The notes beneath the pieces are model-generated. The model saw nothing but the letters and a program-made list of their open reading frames with translations. It did no database searches and was not told where the DNA came from. A stretch of DNA of 64,000 bases, taken from the NCBI RefSeq assembly GCF_932526225.1, contig NC_064040.1:6979181-7043180 (forward strand). The letters run 5' to 3'. The DNA comes from Nematostella vectensis. Taxonomy: Eukaryota > Cnidaria > Anthozoa > Actiniaria > Edwardsiidae. Shown one piece after another: positions 1 to 24,029 of this stretch (within the stretch, counting starts at the first letter, position 1; every line of letters begins with the position of its first letter). The translations under genes were made by a program, and so were the position numbers.

Positions 1-13908
<13,908 letters not shown>

Positions 13909-16656
13909 CAATCGTGGATAGTAAGGGCTCTTATATAGAGAGGTGAACTCTGGGGTGGGTCAATAGCGATATTTTTGTATGTTGTCTACTCTTTCTTATT
14001 TGCGGGGTTCTCTAGTGTACACTTTGTGTCATCAACCTTCCCCTTCTTAACTAAAGGGAGCCTTTAATCTAGCCAGTCCACTAGATGTGCTAGGGTGAGT
14101 GGTATGTCACGAGGACTTCACCAGCGATATCGTACCTTTGCCTTTAGTCATGTCAACTTGAATAAGGTGTATTGCTCTCTCCGCATTTCTGCTCGGGAGC
14201 TGCGGATTATCTCATCTGCTGAAATGAACTGTAATTTTTTTAATGGTCTTTAAATATCAGCATCTTGAACCCGAAGCAAGGTTAATTATGGTTGCGATTC
14301 TAAACCAGTGACTTTGCAAATGTCATATGTTTTTTTTTTCTATTCTGGAATGGGAATGGTTTGTAGAGAATGTTAAGAGAGTCATTCTGCTACAGGTAGC
14401 AGAATGGGGGAATGGCCTTCATTCCATTCCGGAATGGGAACGCGAGATAAACGAACGCGCGCTTTTTCTATTCTAATCATTCTCATTCCGGAACCACGAG
14501 TAAAAAAAACGCGCCCTCAAAGTGTTCTACTACCGATTTTGGTTCAATGTAGTTCTTAAGCGCGTACCCGTGAATAAAATCTTACTCAGTGACTATTTCA
14601 GAAAACGAAAACTCTAATAAGGCATTTTTTCTTTGTGTTTACCTTTTCTTAAACTGTTCTGGTTGAGTGATAATGCCGGAATAGATACTAAATGAGTAGT
14701 AACAATATATTTTATGGAGATAGTGTATTTTATGGAGATAGTGTATTGCACTCTAAACAAAGGCTTCAATATTGTCTAGTTGCCGGTTTGTCAATTGTCT
14801 TTGCTCCTGCTTTACCGTTATTTCCTATATTTTTATTAAATAACATCTTGACTAAGGAATGATTACTTCGGAACTGTGAAAATACCGGCATTTGTTTTTC
14901 CAAGTAGTCTTTAGATAACCGTATAATGCAATTTAATAACTTTGAACCTATGGCAAAACTGTAGGTGAAACAGAAAAAAAAGATTAAAAACCTTCTTTCT
15001 TCTAACCCATTTCCGTTATCATCGTATCTGTTACAGACCATTTCACAAACTATTGATATATGAACATTAATGAACATATTAAATATTTCGTGATTTCACT
15101 AGAAAGGCATCTAATTTATAAGTAACTATCTTATAATCATGACCTCAGTACCAAAACTCTTACTCACCTTTCCAAAGCCTTTGTAATTGTATTTGAAGCC
15201 TCAATTTCTAGTTCTGCTGAATTTTTTTGTCACACTTGTCTTCTACATTTTATAAAGTTTCTTCGAACAGATTTCCTTTCTCTCGGGCGGGAAAAGAAAG
15301 GCGATAAATTATCAAAACTGAGATGAATAATTGATGCTAAACAGTCAAAGAGCAAATACTTTGGTTCTAAATCAAGACACTGGCGTCTGTATCAGCAGGG
15401 TTCTTTCAAAGTTTCGACGAGAAAGGAAAATATTTTTGCTATTTAGCTGCTGAAACTGTTTGTTTTCACTTCAATTCGTGTCGACAATAACTTATAGCGG
15501 GTTGCTCTCGGTGTGAACCAATAAGATGGCTTCGCCATTTAGTCAGTAACAGGTTCGCTTCGGGAATTTATTCGTCTTCAATTTCTTGATTACTTGTTTC
15601 TTTTTTGATATCTAATTTCTGTGTTGATAAAAAAACACTAACCGCTCATACTATTTAATATTAAATGTGCGGTTATCAGATTAAAAACTTCCATACAAAT
15701 CCAAACTGTGTATAACTTTTTCGACAAAACTCTCAGTTCACGGTTTATTCCTTTCTGATAAGTCAAATACTTTGATTTAACCCATGCATTTAGTATTTCT
15801 CCATCAAATACTATCCATTGTTGTGCGTTTACTGTATCAGCTAATGGGATACCTGTGTTGACGTGAATTTTTATTTTTTTTGCCTACAAACCACCAGCAC
15901 ACTATTCGACCAATAAAGGGCCTGTGTCACGAGTTATACGTGAGAGAGAGAGAGAGAGAGAGAGGGTCTGAAGAATGTCGCTTGATTCTTTTATTCCTTC
16001 GTCGTTTGCAACCCTGTTCCTTTTTTCTCATCCTTCTCAGTTTGCTTCTTTTTTTGGGCTGTTCTTTTTTTTTCATTTTCACTCGCCAATTCACTAATTG
16101 CTATATTGAAACTTACCCTGGTCCCAGATCCTCGAGCGTCTCTCTCTATTCAGTGGCCAGCGAGGTACGAGGCTCTGGAACCAGGGTAATTGAAACTAGT
16201 CCTTTGTGGCGATAAATATCATGACATAATTCCGTCTTTTTTATGTGCTTGATTTTATTTCTGAGAGTTGAAGAACATCGCTTGATTTCGTATGAACACA
16301 GCGCCCATCTAAAAGACAACACAAATATATTTTTTTGGAACTGACAGGCCAGGATCTAGTATTTTACGCAGCATTGTGCGAATTGTGCGACAGAGGTGAA
16401 AACAACACTACAGGAGGCTGCCCAGGATCCAGCTTGTGTGCTACTGACGGTTTAGCTTTGTTTTTAACATTTAAATACCTTATCATGTCCAAAAATGCCT
16501 GCGTGTTTTGCTTTGTTATGCCCCTGTTTCATCGATACCTTTGTTATCAGCCTTGTAATGTCCTTGACATACCCCGCCATGCCTGAGGTACTTATTTGCC
16601 AAAAAGCTTTCCCCTCTGGCAACAACTTTCTCTGGATCTTCTTCATCTTTCAGCTC
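13909..16656. other. Gene-poor spacer between the kinesin and CALHM genes
   Basis: No convincing protein-coding exon. It holds GGAATGGGAATGG-type degenerate repeats (14340-14480), a (GA)n run at about 15942-15965 and a hairpin element at 16111-16192. On the minus strand, 15220-15168 is flanked by TTCAG and GTGAGTAAG and could be a non-coding leader exon of the kinesin, but its phase does not fit the first motor exon, so this is weak. Confidence 0.5.
16111..16192. repeat. Short MITE-like hairpin
   Basis: ACCCTGGTCCCAGATCCTCG pairs imperfectly (18 of 20) with the reverse complement of CGAGGCTCTGGAACCAGGGT, around a ~40-bp loop. The flanks also pair loosely (TATTGAAACTT against AATTGAAACT is direct, not inverted). 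The size and structure fit a small non-autonomous element, but no family name can be given from sequence alone. Confidence 0.6.
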
Positions 16657-17729
16657 TTAAAACAACCCATCAACCACAACCTTTGCTTCCTGCTCGGCCA
16701 ACGGCTTGATCCGTTCATTAAACAGCCTCACTGCCTCAGCCGCCTCAAGCTTTTCAAAGTCCTTACGCCCAAGTATTTTCGAGTTGATTTTGGCGAAGAA
16801 GCGATGGATGGTAAAGACGAGTGTGATGATGGTCGTGCAAACGAGAAGGAGAGTCCACGCGATGACCTGGGACTCCGCACTAGCCGCCATGCTTTGCTGC
16901 TCTGTGGCGGGACCTGGAAGTTGCGGTAAGTTCAAGCATCATTTGCAGGCACCTACCCAAGATTTGTTGGTGGAGGGGGGGGGGGGGGGTGCGGAGACTC
17001 ATGAAAATAAGGAAGAATAGTATTTGATGATCCCTCGTAAGAAATAACCTCCCTTTTGTCGGCCAGAGGAAGGAAGAGGGGGTAGCGGGGGGGGGGGGGG
17101 GGGGCTTCTTCAAGTATTAGAAATACATCATAATCACTATGACTATCATTCTTTACACAAACATACCAGCCGTTGTTCATAAATATCAACCGCCAATAAC
17201 AAAACAGCGGTTTGATCATTGCCAGGGGGGGGGGAGAGGAGGAATAATAAATGTTTGCAGCACGATTTCATTTTTCTTACCAATACACATGTGTTTTACT
17301 AGCAACAAATAATAAAAGGTTTCTAAACTCATGACACGTACCTACATTGGCACAGATGTAATACCTCGCATCTGCAAAGGACAGAAGAAGCCACATAATC
17401 GGCGGCAACATCGCAAAGAAGATGTACTTTTGTGACTCCCCGAAAATAAAAACCCTTTGTTTTGATTTCTTATGGCAGCAGCTCGTAGTGAGATGCCAGA
17501 AAGACTCGGACACGAGCAGTGACAAGCAGAATAAGACAACAGCCGGCGCGTACAGAAACAGGTTGCCATAAAGGGCGTAGTTCGTGGCCGGGCACGAAAA
17601 CACGATACGCTGCATGAAGGTGTTACCGCAATAAACAATCAAAGAGATTAGGCCACCCTTGATGTGGAATCCGGCCTTTTCAGCGTAGGATTGAGCGGCG
17701 GTCACAAAATTACCAAACAGAACAGACAT
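16657..17729 (-). CDS. CALHM-family (calcium homeostasis modulator) channel, compact
   Basis: Two exons: 17729-17342 (ATG) and 16913-16657 (stop TAA). They join in phase (GTA G + GT) to give about 214 residues. CALHM proteins form large-pore, voltage- and calcium-gated plasma membrane channels that can release ATP. The protein shows four hydrophobic segments: GLISLIVYCGNTFM, NLFLYAPAVVLFCLSLLVS, FAMLPPIMWLLLSFAD and SQVIAWTLLLVCTTIITLVF. The family-typical motif after TM1 is present (VFSCPATNYALYG; compare F-x-CP-x3-N-x2-YG). The C-terminal helix AVRLFNERIKPLAEQEAK matches the region after TM4 in CALHM1. It is shorter than vertebrate members (over 300 residues), mainly in the TM3-TM4 loop and C-tail. 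The intron carries poly-G runs. The family call is from recognised motifs, not a search. Confidence 0.8.
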
Positions 17730-18179
17730 CTTGTGTGCACCCTGGCATTAAGTATACGATGACCGATGTGTTAAACTAGTTTTATCACTCTTTTCATTAT
17801 GACATGGGATACCTGCGCAGGTGCGGGAATAGTGATTCTTGTTGTGGGTCAGGTGTGGAGAAAATAACATCATTTTCTTAAGGATACCGTAGACCCAAGC
17901 GGTAATTACCCCGATCGTCCCGGCAAAATCGCTCGCGCTTCCGTCGGATTTAAGCAAATGCCAACAAACTATATATCAATTTAAAGCTTAATGATTGTTC
18001 TTTCCTCCTAAGATAATCATTGTTTATACGCGCTTAATTTTGAGTGCTTTTGCCTGGTCTGAATTGCGAAATCGACCACTTTTAAACATGCAAGTTATTT
18101 ATACACACCAAAAGCGCGTAACCTCCCGGGATCTGCTTTATATCTTTCGTCCTGTACTGAACTGACAAACCGTGTCTAC
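17730..18179. other. CALHM upstream region
   Basis: 450 bp between the CALHM start codon and the first LINE-like sequence. No motif or exon is recognisable. It presumably holds the CALHM promoter. Confidence 0.4.
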
Positions 18180-21096
18180 ATTTAACGTCACACAGCCTCG
18201 TTGATTAATAATCAAGGGTCAAAGCTAGACGTGGAATAATTTTGCGACGAAGTCATACGATAGACTTGGGTCTGATTCTAAATTGGCATGGTTGTGCACC
18301 AAGTGCATCTTCCCGAATTTGTCAACAACCTTCCTCCTAGGAGAAACGGACTTTGATCACGAAAATCATTTTAGTCTGTTGTCAGACGTGAGCTCTACCG
18401 AAAGCGATCCCGGGCTGCCTCTACTCACATCTAGTCCAGCCATCTCCTCTGCCCACTCGAGGTCTCGTAATCCCAACGCACGAAAACAGTTAAAGGTTCT
18501 GTCACTGAACTGCAACGGAATCAAGAGTGCGAAAAAGAAATAAGAGTTCCACTCATTGGTCGCTCTGTATGACCCAGATATTATTCTTGGATGCGAAAGC
18601 AAAATCGTTTCAAGCATACGGGCATATTCAGTGTTCCTTGAAAATTACGAAATTTTTCGTAAGGACAGAACTCTATTCGGTGGCGGTGTATTCGTCGCCG
18701 TCCGCAACGACCTTACTGTGGCGGAGGAACGTGGTGTAGACGTCGACAGCTGCGAGATCATTACATGCTCGATCCAACTTGTGAAGCGCAAAAAGCTATT
18801 CTTCACTAGCTTTAATTGACCCCCTCCTGACGAAGACGCGCTTAGCCTGCTCAATGATCACCTCTGCAAGCTCTACAGCAAACACACTCAACTCCCATGC
18901 GTCATTCTCGGCGGCGACTTCAACTGCCCCGGAATCGATTAGTCAAACGGCGAAGCAGCGCTTATCCCCTCTGCGCGCTCTTGGGACAACAAACTTATCG
19001 AAACAGCAGACATGTTTAGCCTTTCCCAACACGTAAAAGCCCCGACACGCAAAAACAACTATCTCGATCTGGTGTTTTCGTCTAACCCAGGACTTATCCA
19101 GGCGTGTCATGTTACCAACGGCTTGAGCGACCACGAGGGGGCTGTTCTATTCGAGGTTGATACTTCACCAAAGTATACCCCAAAGGCGCCCCACAAAATC
19201 TACCAGTACCATAAAGCTGACTACGATGGCCTGAGGTCCTACTTGTCTACCTTCGGAACCGATTACATGGCATCATTCCTGCTAAGATTTGTCGATGAGA
19301 ATTGGGCTGCACTTTTTGAAGGCTTGAAAGATGCTCTGGACAAGTTCGTCCCACACAAGATGTCGAAGGGGAAACGCCACCTTCCCTGGGTGAGCCCAGC
19401 CATCAAGCGGCTTATGCGTAAACGAGATAGAGCTTACAAAAAAGCCAAACGCCTTTCGAAGGAAAAAAATCTCCGCTCGTACAGACGTATACGGAACTAT
19501 ACAACCAAATGCATCAGAGACACGCATAATATATACTTGAGCGAGGTCCTGGTTGGGCTTGCGCCGGACCCTAGTACACCTAATCCTGGCGGAGCAAAAA
19601 GGGCGTGGTCGTACCTTAAGCTGCTGCGCTCCGAGTCCTTGGGTATCCCGACCCTCTTTCAAGGTGACCAGATCAGCGCGTCAGATTCATCCAAAGCGGA
19701 GGCATTGCGCGTCCAATACGAGAGCGTCTTCACGCAAGAAGATCTTACCAACATTCCTGTTCTTGGTGACTCCCCCTACCAAGAGGTCGCTGACCTGACA
19801 TTTACAACTAATGGCATCCATAAGCAGCTAAAGAACCTCCAGCCCAACAAGGCCTCAAGTCCCGACTCTGTGCCAGCACGTATCCTGATAGAAGCCGCTG
19901 GCGAACTTGCCCCGTTGCTAGCTCCACTATTTCAACAGTCTTATGACTCGGGCTCCCTACCTGCCGCCTGGAAGGACGCCAACGTTACAGCCATCTTCAA
20001 GAAAGGCCACAGAGCGGACCCCAAGAATTGTCGCCCAGTATCTTTAACATCTTTGATCTCTAAAGTCATGGAACACGTAGTCTGCAAGCATGTTACAAAC
20101 CATCTTTGCGCGAATCACATAATAACGCATCTCCAACACGGATTTCAGCAAGGTCTTTCATGTGAGACTCAACTTACTTCAGTGATCCACGACTGAACCT
20201 CCGTTTTAAACGCCCATGGTCAAGTTGATGTTGTGTTTTTGGATTTTGCCAAGGCGTTTGACACTGTTCCCCATCAGCGTCTTCTCCTTAAATCTCAATA
20301 TTACGGGATCAGGGGGAAACTACTCACTTGGCTTCATTGCTTTCTTACGGATAGTAGGCAACGCGTCGTTGTGAACGGGTCTTGTTCAGAATGATCTCCA
20401 GTGACATCCGGAGTCCCCCAAGGCACTGTCTTAGGCCCGGTCTTATTCTTGCTCTTCATCAACGACATGCCAACTTGTCTGAAGTCGCATGTAAGGCTGT
20501 TTGCCGACGACAGTGTATTATACCGCCCAATCAACTCACCTGACGACCATGATATTCTCCAAGAAGACCTACACCTCCTGGAACTCTGGGCGGAGAAATG
20601 GCAAATGGCTTTTGCGCCAAAAAAGTGCTGCATCATGTCAATTACTCTGAAGCGTCATTCATCAGTAGGGGTGTACTCCGTATGCGGTTCCGTCCTCGAG
20701 AGCGTCACGTGCCAAAAATACCTAGGCGACTACATCACATCAAGCCTTCGTTGTGACATGCAAGCCGAGGAAGTTAAAAAGAAGGCGAATCGAGTCTTAG
20801 GAGTGCTACAGAGGAACCTTTCATCGTGTTCAGTCCGAATCAAGGAGCGAGCCTATACGTCACTCGTCCGCCCCATCCTCGAGTACGGTTCGGTGGCATG
20901 GTCTCCACATACCAAGAGGGATATTAGCACGTTGGAATCTGTCCAGCGTAGAGCCGCACGCTTTACCACAGGGGATTACCAAAGAACAAGTAGCGTTACC
21001 CAAATGATTAATGTGTTAGGCTGGCAGTCACTCCAACATCGAAGAATAGTTAGTGACCTCGCACTTTTTTATAAGATAAACTCCGGCCTCCGCTGA
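18180..21096 (+). mobile_element. CR1/L2-type non-LTR retrotransposon, 5'-truncated, five in-frame stops
   Basis: An APE-type endonuclease and reverse transcriptase are encoded in one continuous frame (18283 to 21096). Landmarks are the PHD/zinc-like WLCTKCIFPNLST tail at ~18288; endonuclease LSLNCNGIKS, DPDIILGCESK, ILGGDFNCPGIDW and GLSDHEG; and RT box A FLDFAKAFDTVPHQ, box B GVPQGTVLGPVLFLLFIND and box C FADDSVLY, followed by the usual thumb region to ALFYKINSGLR. The frame is interrupted by stops at 18541 (TAA), 18817 (TGA), 18940 (TAG), 20194 (TGA) and 20392 (TGA), but I find no frameshift. The N-terminal part of the zinc-finger region is missing and no 3' microsatellite tail is visible, so both ends are probably incomplete. 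It is inactive as it stands. Confidence 0.9.
18541..20394 (+). pseudogene. Disrupted endonuclease-RT reading frame of the LINE
   Basis: The five internal stops fall at conserved positions. Three replace Trp in GIDW, IHDW and CSEW contexts (TGG to TAG/TGA). One replaces the Arg of the F-N/Y-R-PPP motif (CGA to TGA). One follows SAKKK (possibly CAA to TAA). All are explicable as single C-to-T or G-to-A changes, while the intervening codons remain intact. This separates the copy from typical old LINE relics, which accumulate indels. Confidence 0.75.
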
Positions 21097-22256
21097 CCGA
21101 CAATTGCCGGATTAGCTCGCTTAGGAGCTTTTAAAAATGTCATACCACTAGTCGTGCAAGTGAAGGAAGAGCCTAGACCGAAGCGAGCTTGCATCGAAGA
21201 ATGGAAGAGCGCGGAAAACTTAAAAAGACCGCGAACGGCGACAACTCTCTGTTTTGGACTTTCTTCCTCGCTTAGCCTTCTTCGAAGGAAGCCAAGGATT
21301 CTTACTTAATCTTGGCATAGTTTACAACTATGCAAAATTTAGAGTAAACGCTTAAAAAGTTGATGTAAATACGGATAAATTTCGGATAAAACGTCGATAA
21401 TGATACTGACGCGCTTGTATGCAAATTAGAGGTAAAAGCAGTAAAACTAAGTTCCCCGGATGTTGATCGCGGGACTTTGAGCTAAGTAAACAGGATTATG
21501 GAATTATTGACGCCTTCGAGAATAACGCAACACTCGTTCGAATTCGGTTTTTCTTGAATATCTAGCGGAGTATTTAAGATTTTGGTGAGTTTTCTTTTTG
21601 CTAACATCTAGAGTGTGCCTATTGTCATCGAATGGCATAATAAAAACATTTCACCCGAAATGAAGCCATTTGGGTCTACGGTATCGTTAAGCATATCAAA
21701 TTTTAGTGTTTTTCAAGTTTTTTTTTTTGTGGGGGGGTGGGTGGGGGGTGCATTAAAGAATTCTTATTGGTTCTCGTGGCACGATAGTAATTTGCGCGCA
21801 CTGTGGAAACAATAAGCTCGCACTGCGGGCTCACAAAACGAGCTGGAAATCGAGCCTATGGAAACAAAGACATAAAAAAGCTTTTCAAAACTCCTTCAAA
21901 TCACTCTATTTTCTCTCATACAGCTAGGTACTCATCTGCCCTTACATGGAATTTACATAAATCATTTTGTATTCCTACAGATTTTTATTTTGAAAGTCGA
22001 GACGCGCACGGTTCAAAGTCATCTGGTCATGATTGATGATGCATTGAGACCATGTATAAGCCGTTCTAGACGCTTGCGTGACAAAGATAGATCCAGCATA
22101 AATTATCTTTCAACTTAAGTCACGCAATGTTGTCAATAGCAATACTATCACGCTGTGTAGCCGCTTTATTCATATTTTCTTCTGCGACTCAAATCCGCTC
22201 TAAACGCCAGAAACTCTACAACCTTTGGAATACAAGCCTGACTTAACCCTTTCAAA
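21097..22256. other. Spacer between LINE and TPMT-like gene
   Basis: An open stretch 21097-21307 (frame KEEPRPKRACIEEWK) continues the LINE frame past its last stop but resembles no LINE 3' region or family I know. The rest is AT-rich with a poly-T/G run at 21717-21750. The TPMT promoter presumably lies within the last few hundred bases. Confidence 0.4.
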
Positions 22257-23030
22257 ATGTCCGAGGGAAATCAAAGCGAAACAACCGGGACAAGCGATTG
22301 CAAGCACGAACTCTCCAATGAGTATGGTGATGATTGGGAATTTAGCTTCAAAAACCCAAACGTGCTTCCTTGGGAAGTGCGAGGTCCCCATCCTTTGCTT
22401 GTAAAGCACAAGGATGATATCACCCAAGGAAGATCAGGCCTGAAAGTCCTCGTTCCGTTATGTGGACGGTCGGATGACATGCCATGGTTTGTAGACGAAG
22501 GGCATTCGGTCGTTGGGGTCGAATACGATGCTGAGGGCTGCGAGGGCTTTTTCCAAGTACAAGGCCTAGAGTTTACATGTTCTGAGCTTGGAGAAGGAGG
22601 GAATAAAGTGTACAAAGCGAAGGGGAAAGACATTACTCTTTATCAGTGTAATTTCTTCCATCTATTAGATTTAGCCCCTGAATTGAAGTCTTCCTTTGAT
22701 GTGATTTGGGACCGAGCCGCAATTCGCACCACTGTGGCAGTTGAAGATCCCAAAGAAGGGATCCAGGCCTATGTCAACTACATGCTAGAATTACTGGCTA
22801 GAGGGGGCGTATTTGCGGTGGAAAATACTCGTTTTGACACCAAGAGATACACGGAAATGGCCGCTTTAGCTGGGCTTGTAAGCGACCAGATGATTGCCAA
22901 GATTTGTGGAGATAAATGGGATATTAAAAAGCTAGCTCAAGTTGAACTGAAAGTCGGGGAAGCTTTTGAGCCTGTCTATAAAGAGATGGAACACGATGTC
23001 GTTCTGCATATATTAACTCCCAGACAATAA
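22257..23030 (+). CDS. Thiopurine S-methyltransferase-like SAM-dependent methyltransferase
   Basis: A single intronless frame of 257 residues. TPMT-family enzymes transfer a methyl group from S-adenosylmethionine to thiols, or in some relatives to selenium or tellurium compounds, in the cytosol. The SAM-binding signature is clear: LKVLVPLCGRSDDMPWFVDEG followed by HSVVGVEYDAEG. Downstream are DVIWDRAAIRT and the substrate-pocket region with the motif GGVFAVENT. An N-terminal WEFSFKNPNVLPWE matches the family's W-x(n)-F-H/x-W-x-F entry motif only loosely. The ATG at 22257 is the first in frame and gives a length close to other animal TPMTs (about 245-280). AATAAA-like signals follow at 23072 and 23234. 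Absence of introns is unusual next to intron-rich neighbours and may indicate a retrocopy or an intron-poor family lineage. Confidence 0.88.
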   Translation: MSEGNQSETTGTSDCKHELSNEYGDDWEFSFKNPNVLPWEVRGPHPLLVKHKDDITQGRSGLKVLVPLCGRSDDMPWFVDEGHSVVGVEYDAEGCEGFFQVQGLEFTCSELGEGGNKVYKAKGKDITLYQCNFFHLLDLAPELKSSFDVIWDRAAIRTTVAVEDPKEGIQAYVNYMLELLARGGVFAVENTRFDTKRYTEMAALAGLVSDQMIAKICGDKWDIKKLAQVELKVGEAFEPVYKEMEHDVVLHILTPRQ

Positions 23031-23808
23031 GCAAACAGCACACACCTGGGGCAAACTTTGTAAAATTCGCATGGGAGATAATAAAAGTGCCACGAACCAT
23101 GAGATATTTTAATTAACGCCGTTTAATTAAGCACATGCGTGTTTGTAAGCCTGGAACATATTGAGTAAAATTTGTAGCTGCTAGCCTCTGCATAAATATC
23201 TATATCGTGTTATGTAGTTATTAAAGCATAACAAATAAATTAGAACATTAAATTAGTATGCGCAATGTCTTTTTAATTTGTTTACAGATTGTGATGACGA
23301 AAATAATTGTTTTTGTCTGTGGCAGACTGTACACGGCCGCTGCCATCGCTCCCCCTACCCACATAGCCTGCGTAGCGGCTAAAGGGAGAGGGACGGGGGG
23401 ATAGGGGGCGAGAGAGGAAAAAGCGAGCCCCCCTCGGCCTCTCCCCTCCCCTTCACTTGATCCGCTACACACACAGGCTATACACACAGACAAACACCGC
23501 TCATCGAGTACTTGCGTGACAGACGCGTCACACAACAGAGAATCTATCTAATCAAGGTAACAAGACCCAGGGAACGAGGTTTCTATCCTGTGAAATTGCT
23601 GAGCCACAGAGTACATGACATCGACATCGCCACAGGAATCCCGAATCTCCGGCTAGCAGGCTACATAACATGAGAGTACTTCTCAAACTGTTATACAACT
23701 CGCCAGGGCTAAAGAATCAAACGAGTCACAGAACATCAGAGCGGAATTGATTCTCACGCCAGAATGAGGGTCTTATAAACAAAACACTGCAAGACCGAAC
23801 ACTTCATC
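23031..23808. other. Spacer between TPMT-like gene and HAO pseudogene
   Basis: Holds the TPMT 3' UTR and, at 23370-23450, a C/G-rich low-complexity stretch. No exon is supported. The last ~150 bp would be the HAO upstream region. Confidence 0.4.
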
Positions 23809-24029
23809 ATGTCTATCATGTCTAGCGAGCCCGTGTGTTTGGATGATTATGAGGCGCTTGCCCGGAAAAATCTGAGTTTGAAGGATGACTCTTCTTTCAC
23901 AAGCGGCTCTGAGGAGTCTAAAACGGTAAAGGAGAAACAGAGATGCATTTAGAAGGTACTGTATTGTGACATATAGTCAATGCATGCTAAAGAAGTAATC
24001 CTTCTCAGCTGCTGCTGCGGCCTCCACGT

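Noticed and set aside
16495-16929. 144-codon plus-strand open frame
   Set aside because: Antisense shadow of CALHM exon 2; the minus frame carries the family motifs and fitting splice phase.
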